Below, piece by piece: positions 6,851 through 12,459 of a stretch of 12,459 bases of DNA. The stretch is from positions 1-12,459 of the forward strand of contig QHOP01000165.1 in NCBI GenBank assembly GCA_003219345.1, given 5' to 3'. A model generated the notes under the pieces. It was not told the DNA's origin, made no database searches, and was given only the letters and a program-made list of their open reading frames with translations. Each line of letters opens with the position of its first letter. Within the stretch, counting starts at the first letter, position 1. The translations under genes were made by a program, and so were the position numbers. This DNA is from Verrucomicrobiota bacterium. GTDB lineage: Bacteria > Verrucomicrobiota > Verrucomicrobiia > Limisphaerales > AV2.

Positions 6851-7686
6851 AAATCACCCGCAGTTACAGAATAGGGAAACGATCCAACAACATAGTGGAC
6901 GGCAGCTTGGAAAGTTCCATCGCCATTGCCCAATAACACCGACACATTGTCGGAGCTCGCAGGGGTCGTGGCGGTCGCTACAGCTAAATCGGTTTTGCCA
7001 TCACCGTTGAAGTCGCCCGCCACCACTGAAGAAGTTGACCCTCCCGTGCCGTAGTTGACGGCGGCCTGGAAGCTGCCGTCGCCATTACCCAACAACACTG
7101 AGACACCGCCGCCGTTATTTGCGGCCAAGTCGGGTTTGCCGTCGCCGTTGAAGTCACCCACCACCACCGAAGACGCCGACCCGCCCGTGGCGTAATTGAC
7201 GGCGTTCTGAAAGGTGCCATCGCCCTTTCCCGACAGCACCGAGACGCCGCCGGAGTTCGCCACAGCCAAGTCAACCTTGCCGTCGCGGTTGAAGTCTCCG
7301 ATCGCCAGAACACCGGTGGCCGCATACGGAGGCGGAGGAGTCCCTCCCACGCCGTAGCTGATGGCGGTTTGGAAGGTGGCATCACCGTTACCCAGCAAAA
7401 CCGCAACGTTTGTGGATCCATTGTTGGCGACAGCCAGGTCGGGTTTGCCATCGCCGTTGAAGTCACCCACCACTACCGCCTGAGGATTTGGTCCCGCGTC
7501 GTATTTGGCGACCGATTGGAAGGCGCCGTCGCCATGGCCCAACAGAATCGAGACTGAGCCGCTCACCGGCGAGGGACAAGCGGGGCAGCCGTAGTTGGCC
7601 ACGACCAGATCGAGCTGGCCGTCGCCGTTGAAATCGCCGATCGCCACGCAAAAAGGCCTTCCTTCCGCACCCACATCGAACGTTCG
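4575..7686 (-). repeat. Tandem coding repeats of gene A (about 147 nt per unit, 21 blades counting the split one)
   Basis: Counting D[FL]NxDGxxD motifs gives 5 blades before the frame break, one cut short at the break, and 15 after it. The last seven follow the CGGCPAFDF linker. Unit length varies with loop insertions, for example blades 10-12. Because the units are so alike, all six frames stay open over long stretches, which explains the many spurious antisense ORFs here. Confidence 0.8.
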
Positions 7687-7803
7687 CGCGGCCGCGAAGT
7701 TGGGAGTGGGGCACCCTTCCGCGGAGGCGGGATCGGCGTGAAATATACTCCCGAACAGAATGGCAATTACTGGGGCTGTTTTGCAAACGCGTGATGTTTT
7801 CAT
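6565..7803 (-). CDS. FG-GAP/VCBS beta-propeller protein A, N-terminal fragment with signal peptide
   Basis: The start ATG at 7803 gives MKTSRVCKTAPVIAILFG followed by ADPASA|EG, a Sec signal peptide. It is chosen over the GTG at 7836 because paralog B begins MKTS at the same place. After CPTPNFAAARTFDVG come five complete blades. Blade 1 has a CPAC insert (CxxC). Blade 6 breaks off at SVTAGD, at about 6851. Beyond that the frame stays open by chance to 6565, but those roughly 95 codons are out of frame with the propeller; the proper continuation is the fragment 4355-6850. The gene starts 37 nt after the stop of paralog B and is probably co-transcribed with it. Confidence 0.8.
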   Translation of the reverse strand: MKTSRVCKTAPVIAILFGSIFHADPASAEGCPTPNFAAARTFDVGAEGRPFCVAIGDFNGDGQLDLVVANYGCPACPSPVSGSVSILLGHGDGAFQSVAKYDAGPNPQAVVVGDFNGDGKPDLAVANNGSTNVAVLLGNGDATFQTAISYGVGGTPPPPYAATGVLAIGDFNRDGKVDLAVANSGGVSVLSGKGDGTFQNAVNYATGGSASSVVVGDFNGDGKPDLAANNGGGVSVLLGNGDGSFQAAVNYGTGGSTSSVVAGDFNGDGKTDLAVATATTPASSDNVSVLLGNGDGTFQAAVHYVVGSFPYSVTAGDLTMARETSPVLSSRGTSTATASSTLRWPTASPARSPYCWAMETALFRQGIMSGRDGLLCQWLRATSTVTASSTSPSAAGTAASRCYWAPVMARSP

Positions 7804-7840
7804 AGCGGTCGCTTTCTTTCTGTTCCGCAGTCGCACGAGG

Positions 7841-9088
7841 TTAAGGCTTGTGCAGGCGGAAGTAGCGTTCCTGTTGGTCGGCCGAAACGGTAACCTCCAG
7901 GCGAGCGTTGTTGGTCGCCGGCATTTCGACGGCGCGTTGCCAGTTCATCAAGGTGAGGTTCGTCGTGGATTCGAGAACGAAGCCGGTGGACGGAAACGGC
8001 CAGGACACGGTGACGGTGTTGCTGCGGGTGCGCACGACAGTGAGGTCGATGCCAGCGGAGGTGCAGGCGTTAAGCAGTATCGACACGCCACCGCTTGTAA
8101 AGTTGTTGGCAACGGCGAGGTCAGGCTTGCCATCGCCGTTGAAGTCGCCAACCAGAACGGATACAGGGGTCCTTCCCGCAGCGTAATTGAAGGCAGATTG
8201 GAAAGTGCCATCACCATTGCCCAACAGCACCGAAACGCTGCCGGAATTCACGACGGCCAAGTCGGTCTTGCCGTCGCCGTTGAGATCGCCCACTGACACA
8301 GAACCAGGACCAATCCCTGCATTGTAGTTAACGGCGGCCTGGAAAGTTCCATCTCCGTTTCCCAACAGCACAGATACATCGCCACCCGTATAAGTGAAAT
8401 TCTCGTATGGGCCTGTATTCGCGACGGCCAAGTCGGGCTTGCCATCGCCGTTGAAGTCGCCTACAGCCACCGAAGCGGGACCGATTCCCGTGCCATAGTT
8501 GACGGCCGCTCGGAAAGTTCCATCGCCATTGCCCAAGAGCACCGAAATGTTGGTGCCCGGGGCATTGGCGTAGCCAATGTTGGCCACGGCGAGGTCGGGT
8601 TTGCCATCACCGTTGAAGTCGCCAACCGCTACAAAAGAAGGCGCGGTCGCTGTGCCGTATTTCATGGCGGCTTGGAACGTACCATCGCCGTTGCCCAACA
8701 AGATCGAAACATTGCCGCTCAGAATGGCCACAGCCAAGTCAACCTTGCCATCGCCGTTGAAGTCACTCACCGACAGAGAAGCAGAAGCCGATCCCGCATC
8801 GTACTTGGTTGCGGCCTGGAACGTGCCGTCACCTTTGCCCAACAGTACCCAGACATAGGCAGAGCCATAGTCGGCCACGGCGAGATCAGACTTGCCATCC
8901 GAGTTGAAGTCGCCGATCGCAACCGAACTTTGCAGAAATCCAGCGCCGTAGTTGACGGCGGTCTGGAAGGTGCCATCACCGTTGCCCAACAGCACCGAGA
9001 AGTTACTGGAGTTATAGCTCGTCACGGCAAGATCAGGCTTGCCGTCGCCGTTGAAATCGCCCACTCCCACTGAGTGAGGATCCGTTCC
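7841..9088 (-). CDS. FG-GAP/VCBS beta-propeller protein B, C-terminal fragment (frame broken upstream)
   Basis: From 9088 the frame reads GTDPHSVGVGDFNGDGKPD and continues for exactly seven blades with Ca-binding DxNxDGxxD loops. It then runs into the C-terminal domain 'STGFVLESTTNLTLMNWQ...RYFRLHKP' and ends at TAA 7841-7843. The GTG at 9070 is only a possible start inside a blade. The native beginning is the fragment from 10137. Blades with long loops (NIGYANAPGTN, NTGPYENFTYTGGD) match the positions of similar long-loop blades in gene A, which supports colinear duplication. Confidence 0.8.
   Translation of the reverse strand, partial: GTDPHSVGVGDFNGDGKPDLAVTSYNSSNFSVLLGNGDGTFQTAVNYGAGFLQSSVAIGDFNSDGKSDLAVADYGSAYVWVLLGKGDGTFQAATKYDAGSASASLSVSDFNGDGKVDLAVAILSGNVSILLGNGDGTFQAAMKYGTATAPSFVAVGDFNGDGKPDLAVANIGYANAPGTNISVLLGNGDGTFRAAVNYGTGIGPASVAVGDFNGDGKPDLAVANTGPYENFTYTGGDVSVLLGNGDGTFQAAVNYNAGIGPGSVSVGDLNGDGKTDLAVVNSGSVSVLLGNGDGTFQSAFNYAAGRTPVSVLVGDFNGDGKPDLAVANNFTSGGVSILLNACTSAGIDLTVVRTRSNTVTVSWPFPSTGFVLESTTNLTLMNWQRAVEMPATNNARLEVTVSADQQERYFRLHKP
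7844..8020 (-). repeat. C-terminal domain copy duplicated from 4358-4534
   Basis: The last 59 residues of B (NTVTVSWPFP to RYFRLHKP) differ from those of A at a single position (Glu for Gln), and the DNA is nearly as alike. The blades of the two genes have diverged far more. The domain resembles C-terminal modules common on secreted Limisphaerales proteins; a sorting or attachment role is inference. Confidence 0.7.
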
Positions 9089-10020
9089 TTGAAGTCTCCC
9101 GTCACCACGGCGTTGGGATTGGTTCCTGCGCCGTAGCCGAGGGCGACCTGAAAGGTGCCATCGCCCCTGCCCAACAGGATCGAGACGCCTCCATCCTTGG
9201 CTATCGCCAAGTCGGGCTTGTTGTCGCCGTTGAAATCACCTACTGCTACGGAATAAGCAGCCACCCCCACGCCGTAATTGACAGCAGCTTGAAAGGTTCC
9301 GTCCCCCTTGCCTGACAGAACTGAGACGTCATGCGAGCTGTAGTTGGCTACCGCCAGATCAGGTTTGCCATCATTGTTGAAATCGTCGATGGCTACTGAA
9401 TTAGGATACGTTCCTGCAGCGTAGGTGACGCCGGTTTGAAACGTGCCGTCACCTTTGCCCAACAACACAGTGACGCCGCTGCCCCCGACCACAGCGATAT
9501 CAAGTTTTCCGTCCCCGTTCAAGTCGCTCACCGCTACTGAACCTCCCCCGGCGCCGGAGCTGACACCAGCTTGGAAAGTACCGTCGCCATTGCCCAGGAG
9601 CACTGAGACCGTGCTGCCGGCCACTACCAAGTCGAGTTTGCCATCGCCGTTGAAGTCGCCGACACCCACGGAATTCGGACTCATGCCTGTGTCGTAATTG
9701 ACCGCGCTTTGAAATGTGCCATCTCCTTTTCCCAACAGCACCGCGAGATTGGTAGAGCCAGAGTTAACCACTGCCAGATCAGGCTTGCCATCACCGTTGA
9801 AGTCGCCCACGGCAACGGATACGGGATCTTTTCCTGCGTCGTAGTTGACTCTGGATTGGAAGGTGCCATCGCCGTTACCCAAGAGCACCGAAAAGGAGCC
9901 GCTAAACGCGGGAGAACAATTGGAGCATCCATGATTGGCCACCGCCAGGTCGGGCTTGCTGTCTCCGTTGAAGTCGCCCACCGCCAGGGACCAGGCTCCC
10001 TTTCCGGCGTCAAATGTTCG
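8060..10020 (-). repeat. Tandem coding repeats of gene B (14 blades counting the split one)
   Basis: Six complete blades, one interrupted at 9088-9092, then seven complete blades, each about 45-57 residues with the DFNGDGKPDLAVAN core and a GNGDGTFQ turn. The count matches two seven-bladed propellers. Confidence 0.8.
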
Positions 10021-10137
10021 CGCCGCCGCGAAGTTGGGAGTGGGGCACCCTTGCGCCAGGGCCGAATCGCTGTGAAACAAACGGCTCGACAGGATCACGG
10101 ACAATATAACCGTTCGATGTAACATCGAGGTTTTCAT
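9022..10137 (-). CDS. FG-GAP/VCBS beta-propeller protein B, N-terminal fragment with signal peptide
   Basis: The ATG at 10137 follows a strong Shine-Dalgarno (AAGGAAGG on the minus strand, 10141-10148). The signal peptide is MKTSMLHRTVILSVILSS...SALA|QG, followed by CPTPNFAAARTFDAG as in gene A. Six complete blades follow; blade 1 carries a CSNC insert (CxxC). Blade 7 stops at NAVVTGDF, where the frame switches at 9088-9092. The last roughly 22 codons of this frame (KERILTQWEWAISTATAS) are out of frame with the propeller. The product would be exported. It is the first gene of the tandem pair and has the better ribosome binding site. Confidence 0.8.
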   Translation of the reverse strand: MKTSMLHRTVILSVILSSRLFHSDSALAQGCPTPNFAAARTFDAGKGAWSLAVGDFNGDSKPDLAVANHGCSNCSPAFSGSFSVLLGNGDGTFQSRVNYDAGKDPVSVAVGDFNGDGKPDLAVVNSGSTNLAVLLGKGDGTFQSAVNYDTGMSPNSVGVGDFNGDGKLDLVVAGSTVSVLLGNGDGTFQAGVSSGAGGGSVAVSDLNGDGKLDIAVVGGSGVTVLLGKGDGTFQTGVTYAAGTYPNSVAIDDFNNDGKPDLAVANYSSHDVSVLSGKGDGTFQAAVNYGVGVAAYSVAVGDFNGDNKPDLAIAKDGGVSILLGRGDGTFQVALGYGAGTNPNAVVTGDFKERILTQWEWAISTATASLILP

Positions 10138-10267
10138 TTTCCTTCCTTTCTTTGGTGGTGGAGTCAGGTGATTCTGCCCGCCGGATAACTGGCTTCGGAA
10201 AAGATCGTCGTTGGCCCTGGCGCAGGGCGGGTTGGAAGGCGGGCGCGCGGCCGAGCGGACCAGAAAC

Positions 10268-10492
10268 TCAGGAGCGTCGGCTGACGGAGCGGGAAGATTT
10301 CAAGCGGCGGCGTTTGCCACACAAACGGAACAAAACCAGTCCCGCGCTCAAGACCCCCAGGCTGACGACGCACAAAATGAAAAGGTCCGAATGTTGAGCG
10401 TCAAACGTGTGCGTATGGGGCGCCCAGGACTCGTGGGCTTGAGCAGCAGGCAGCAGAGCGAGCCAGGCTGCGAGACTGAAAAGCTTTTTCAT
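10268..10492 (-). CDS. Small exported, membrane-anchored protein with His-rich N-terminus
   Basis: This is a 74-residue protein of no recognised family. The start ATG at 10492 is chosen because it begins a clear signal peptide, MKKLFSLAAWLALLPAAQA, with an AQA cleavage site; the 48 codons upstream in the same frame fall in repeat DNA and are unlikely to be coding. The predicted mature protein begins HESWAPHTHTFDAQHSD (four His in 15 residues). It then has one membrane helix (about 37-57) and a basic tail (GKRRRLKSSRSVSRRS), so the His segment should face outward. It stops at TGA 10268-10270, 130 nt upstream of propeller gene B. Metal binding is possible but unproven. Confidence 0.6.
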   Translation of the reverse strand: MKKLFSLAAWLALLPAAQAHESWAPHTHTFDAQHSDLFILCVVSLGVLSAGLVLFRLCGKRRRLKSSRSVSRRS

Positions 10493-10566
10493 ACGCTCAT
10501 CATGTTGTGGCCTGGCCGGAAAAATCAAGCCTCGGATTAGCCCGTTCGTGGAGCCAGAGGTTTGGT

Positions 10567-10797
10567 TCGCCCTCACCCTTTCCCTCTCCCCCACCCAGGA
10601 GAGGGAACTCCCAATCTCCGCGCAGGGAAAACGCACGGAACATTGAACGTTCCCCCCTCACCCGCCCTTCGGGCACCCTCTCCCCCTCGGAGGGGGAGAG
10701 GGACGGGTGAGGGGGGCCGCTGGCTGGTTCAAGGGAGCAAGGCGCGCACAAAGTCCGGGGAGTTCTCTCCTTGGGGGGAGGGTCGGGGTGAGGGCGA
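10567..10797. repeat. Large imperfect inverted repeat, interrupted by a second element
   Basis: The left part 10567-10613 (TCGCCCTCACCC...CCAGGAGAGGGAACTCCC) pairs over about 40 nt with the right part 10757-10797 (GGGGAGTTCTCTCCTTGG...GGGTGAGGGCGA). The terminal 12 bp are perfect and the rest has a few mismatches and gaps. The middle holds the complete hairpin element at 10643-10732. Together they fill the 330-nt gap between the carbonic anhydrase stop and the small protein gene; no gene is seen there. Confidence 0.65.
10643..10732. repeat. CCCTCACCC-type three-stem hairpin element
   Basis: The ends TTGAAC (10643-10648) and GTTCAA (10727-10732) are inverted. The outer stem CCCCCCTCACCCG (10652-10664) pairs CGGGTGAGGGGGG (10704-10716). 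Inside are the hairpins GCCC-TTC-GGGC (10664-10674) and CCCTCTCCCCCT (10676-10687) pairing AGGGGGAGAGGG (10691-10702). The plan is the same as module 1836-1927. Confidence 0.75.
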
Positions 10798-10822
10798 GTG
10801 TCCGATTCCACTGAATGCCGGA

Positions 10823-11884
10823 CTAATGCCTCCGAATCTTCTGCAAGCGTGGCGCCGGGTGGATGGGCGATGGCAGCGGGATCGTCGGCGGCTTCGGCCC
10901 CTCCGCCCAGGCCGAGAGCGGTTTCCATTCGCCGCTGCCGTCGATTTGCGATGCCGTCTGCCAATCGATGCGGCCGTCCGCTACCCACTCCAGGATTTTG
11001 CTTCCGTCAATCGGGCCATACACTTTCTGGTCGGCGCCGATGACGCGATACTTCCGCGTTTGGTCAAACTTGCGCTCTGGTTCAGTGGCCGGCGGTTGAA
11101 CGCCCTCCGCCGGTTGCGGCTCGGATTTCGCCGCAGTGATGGACTGCAATTGCGACAGCCATTTGTTCGGATCGATCGTCGTCTCGCCAATTTTGAATTC
11201 GGGAAACTTCATTTCGCCAAGCTTGAACTCGGGCAATTTCGCCGCCACCAGGTCCAACGCTTCGGCCGCGGTTTGTTTGACAGTTTCGAATGCCGTCTGC
11301 CTGACAGCTTCGACGAACGAAGGGGCGGTGACGCCCAAAATTTGATACCCGTTCACCAGCCATTCGAGCTTGCCGGTCTGAACGTCCATCACCAGTCCGT
11401 GCACCGGAACGTTGGCGCCGATGAGCGGGCTTTGCCGGACGATCTCGGCCCCTCGAATGACGTTCTGCCGTTCGCTGGCGAACAGGCCGAAGTATTCGTT
11501 CAAATTTTCCGGCAGCTTCGCGCGGTCCACGCCCAGCGCGCGAAACCCGTCGGTCAGCTTCATCACCGTCGTCTTGCAAACCAGACAGTCAGTGTGGCCG
11601 ATGAGGGCAATTTCTTTGCCGCCCTTGACGGCGCAGGCCAGCGCGAGCGAGCGCAGGGTGCTGCTGAGCGGACCGGTGATGATGTTGCCCGCGTTGCGCA
11701 GCCAGATGAACTGCTCCTCCGGCACGCCGAGCATTTCAGGGACAAGCCGGTTCAGGCGCGGATCAATGCAAGTCAACGCAACCAGCGGCAGCGCGTCGGA
11801 GAACTCCGGCGTGTTCAAGTTCGCTTTCGTTCCGCCGGCGACCGCGCGCTGGTTTGCTTCGACGATGGCTTCGAGCAGGCGCAT
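10823..11884 (-). CDS. Beta-carbonic anhydrase fused to a C-terminal GYF_2-like domain
   Basis: This 353-residue protein has a beta-class carbonic anhydrase core in residues 1-185. The zinc ligands are C39, H97 and C100 (CIDPR; HTDC), with the D41-R43 dyad and the RNAGN segment (63-67). It should catalyse reversible CO2 hydration to bicarbonate. No signal peptide is seen. The motif style resembles the Rv1284-like beta-CA group. Residues 186-275 form a linker with a short repeat (PEFKLGEMK/PEFKIGETT) and a Pro/Glu-rich stretch. Residues 277-327 (KYRVIGADQKVYGPIDGSKILEWVADG to GEWKPLSAW) match a GYF_2/DUF4339-type domain. The core is of normal length; the extension makes the protein long. It starts 13 nt after the PLDc_N gene, probably in one operon with it and flotillin. 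Confidence 0.9.
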   Translation of the reverse strand: MRLLEAIVEANQRAVAGGTKANLNTPEFSDALPLVALTCIDPRLNRLVPEMLGVPEEQFIWLRNAGNIITGPLSSTLRSLALACAVKGGKEIALIGHTDCLVCKTTVMKLTDGFRALGVDRAKLPENLNEYFGLFASERQNVIRGAEIVRQSPLIGANVPVHGLVMDVQTGKLEWLVNGYQILGVTAPSFVEAVRQTAFETVKQTAAEALDLVAAKLPEFKLGEMKFPEFKIGETTIDPNKWLSQLQSITAAKSEPQPAEGVQPPATEPERKFDQTRKYRVIGADQKVYGPIDGSKILEWVADGRIDWQTASQIDGSGEWKPLSAWAEGPKPPTIPLPSPIHPAPRLQKIRRH

Positions 11885-11897
11885 CAGATTACTTCTT

Positions 11898-12128
11898 TTA
11901 CGCCGTTTTGCGCTTCGGCCGCCCGACGAAAAAGTAAATCAAAGCGCCGAGGAAGTGGGTGAAGAGGATGACCAGCACCCAGGCCACTTTCTCCGACCCC
12001 TGGATGCCATCGTTCGTCAGGCAGTCGATCAGCATCCAGATCCAGATTGCGAAGCACGCCAGGCCGATCAGGCCGCCGAACAAAAACAGGAAGATCACTC
12101 CCAAACCACCTAGAAAACCAAACATCAT
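11898..12128 (-). CDS. Small two-helix membrane protein, PLDc_N-like
   Basis: This 76-residue protein has two membrane helices (about 5-37 and 48-68) and ends GALIYFFVGRPKRKTA. The spacing 'WIWMLIDCL....KVAWVLVILFTHFLGALIYFFVGRP' is typical of the PLDc_N (phospholipase D N-terminal) family, found alone in many bacteria without any catalytic part. The function is unknown; it is an inner-membrane protein. The start ATG at 12128 (a second ATG follows directly) has AAAGGA about 8 nt upstream. It lies between flotillin and carbonic anhydrase, transcribed the same way. Confidence 0.85.
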   Translation of the reverse strand: MMFGFLGGLGVIFLFLFGGLIGLACFAIWIWMLIDCLTNDGIQGSEKVAWVLVILFTHFLGALIYFFVGRPKRKTA

Positions 12129-12178
12129 AATTGTTATCCTTTCCCGCGGAATTAACCGCTACCCGCGTCTTTCTCCAT

Positions 12179-12194
12179 CGCCCTGTTCAGGGCG
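12179..12194 (-). terminator. Short hairpin just after the flotillin stop (possible attenuator or weak terminator)
   Basis: CGCCCTG (12179-12185) and CAGGGCG (12188-12194) form a perfect inverted repeat, effectively a 6-bp stem with a 4-nt loop, 8 nt past the flotillin stop. There is no T-run on the minus strand, so it may not terminate. It could instead stabilise or partly separate the flotillin message from the PLDc_N and carbonic anhydrase genes. Confidence 0.3.
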
Positions 12195-12202
12195 GGCAAC
12201 CT

Positions 12203-12459
12203 TCACTTTCCAGTGTTACTCTCACCCTTCCCCATCGCTTTCTTCAGCGCGGGGACCTGCTCCAGCAGTTTGTCGAACTTCACCCCGGTCAGACTCTCCA
12301 GCACGGGCGGCAACTGGCTGATGATCTGCGTCACGTCGCCGGTGAGCTTGCTGGCCCCGCCGCCGCTGCCGTTGCCGCTGTTGATGATGACCATCCGCTC
12401 CATCCTGGAGAGCGGCTCGCTGATCTTGCCGGCAATTTCTGGCAGGATGCGCACGATGA
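12203..12459 (-). CDS. Flotillin-family (SPFH) protein, C-terminal end, runs off the window
   Basis: Only the last roughly 85 residues are present, and the frame stays open to the window edge, so the gene begins beyond 12459. The sequence IAGKISEPLSRMERMVIINSGNG, then GASKLTGDVTQIISQLPPVLESLTGV, matches the conserved C-terminal part of bacterial flotillin/YqiK-like proteins, which form membrane-associated oligomers in ordered lipid regions. A GTG at 12452-12454 could be called as a start but would cut the conserved motif. It ends at TGA 12203-12205. It is followed after 74 nt by the PLDc_N gene and then carbonic anhydrase. Confidence 0.8.
   Translation of the reverse strand, partial: IVRILPEIAGKISEPLSRMERMVIINSGNGSGGGASKLTGDVTQIISQLPPVLESLTGVKFDKLLEQVPALKKAMGKGESNTGK

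Noticed and set aside
6844..6860. Programmed ribosomal frameshift joining the two halves of gene A
   Set aside because: There is no slippery sequence, and about 33 residues of the blade are missing, so a shift alone would not restore the repeat.
4404..9697. Many plus-strand and alternate-frame ORFs across the propeller genes (for example those reading 'PSPLKSPTATE')
   Set aside because: They are shadows of the tandem GDFNGDGKPD repeats: a repeated unit without stops in one frame tends to lack them in others. Their periodicity follows the blades.
10493..10636. N-terminal extension of the small His-rich protein to a start at 10636
   Set aside because: The added 48 codons lie in the repeat element and precede a clear signal peptide that begins with MKK at 10492.
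10562..11962. 466-codon plus-strand ORF opposite the carbonic anhydrase
   Set aside because: The minus-strand gene has clear zinc-site motifs and domain structure. The plus-strand frame starts in hairpin repeats and has no recognisable motif; it is open because of high GC.

Overview
The window looks like a GC-rich bacterial chromosome segment, most plausibly from Verrucomicrobiota of the Limisphaerales/Pedosphaera type. This placement is inferred from three things: secreted FG-GAP/VCBS proteins ending in a 'STGFVLESTTNLT..NWQ...RYFRLHKP' C-terminal domain, many CCCTCACCC/GGGTGAGGG hairpin repeats between genes, and stand-alone receiver proteins. No rRNA, tRNA, transposase or CRISPR array is visible. 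Apart from the first gene, every gene lies on the minus strand.

Layout. Positions 89-1605 (+) hold a membrane-embedded spermidine-synthase-like gene broken by an internal deletion. Positions 1606-2186 have no gene but hold a nested hairpin followed by three hairpin modules, each bounded by CCATGAACC ... GGTTCATGG. Positions 2187-4138 (-) encode a two-component pair, a REC-PAS-HisKA-HATPase sensor overlapping a single-domain response regulator by ATGA. The kinase's ATP-binding domain has lost key motifs. Positions 4355-10137 (-) hold two tandem paralogous genes for secreted Ca-binding FG-GAP/VCBS beta-propeller proteins. Each is split by a frame-changing deletion at nearly the same point of the repeat unit. 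Positions 10268-10492 (-) encode a small secreted or membrane-anchored protein whose predicted mature N-terminus is histidine. Positions 10493-10822 are non-coding and contain one hairpin repeat apparently inserted inside another. Positions 10823-12459 (-) hold a probable operon: flotillin (C-terminal end only), a two-helix PLDc_N protein, and a beta-carbonic anhydrase fused to a GYF_2-like domain.

Main points for a second look. (1) Three of the larger genes carry the same kind of lesion, a short internal loss with a frame change and no other decay. This is either recent pseudogenisation or an assembly artefact. (2) If each split blade is counted once, the propeller genes have 14 and 21 blades, exact multiples of seven. 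(3) The hairpin repeats share termini and a three-stem fold that is kept by compensatory changes. (4) The sensor kinase keeps its phospho-His and phosphatase motif but lacks the N-box Asn and the G2 glycines. (5) The carbonic anhydrase-GYF_2 fusion is unusual. I see no clear new defence system or mobile system.
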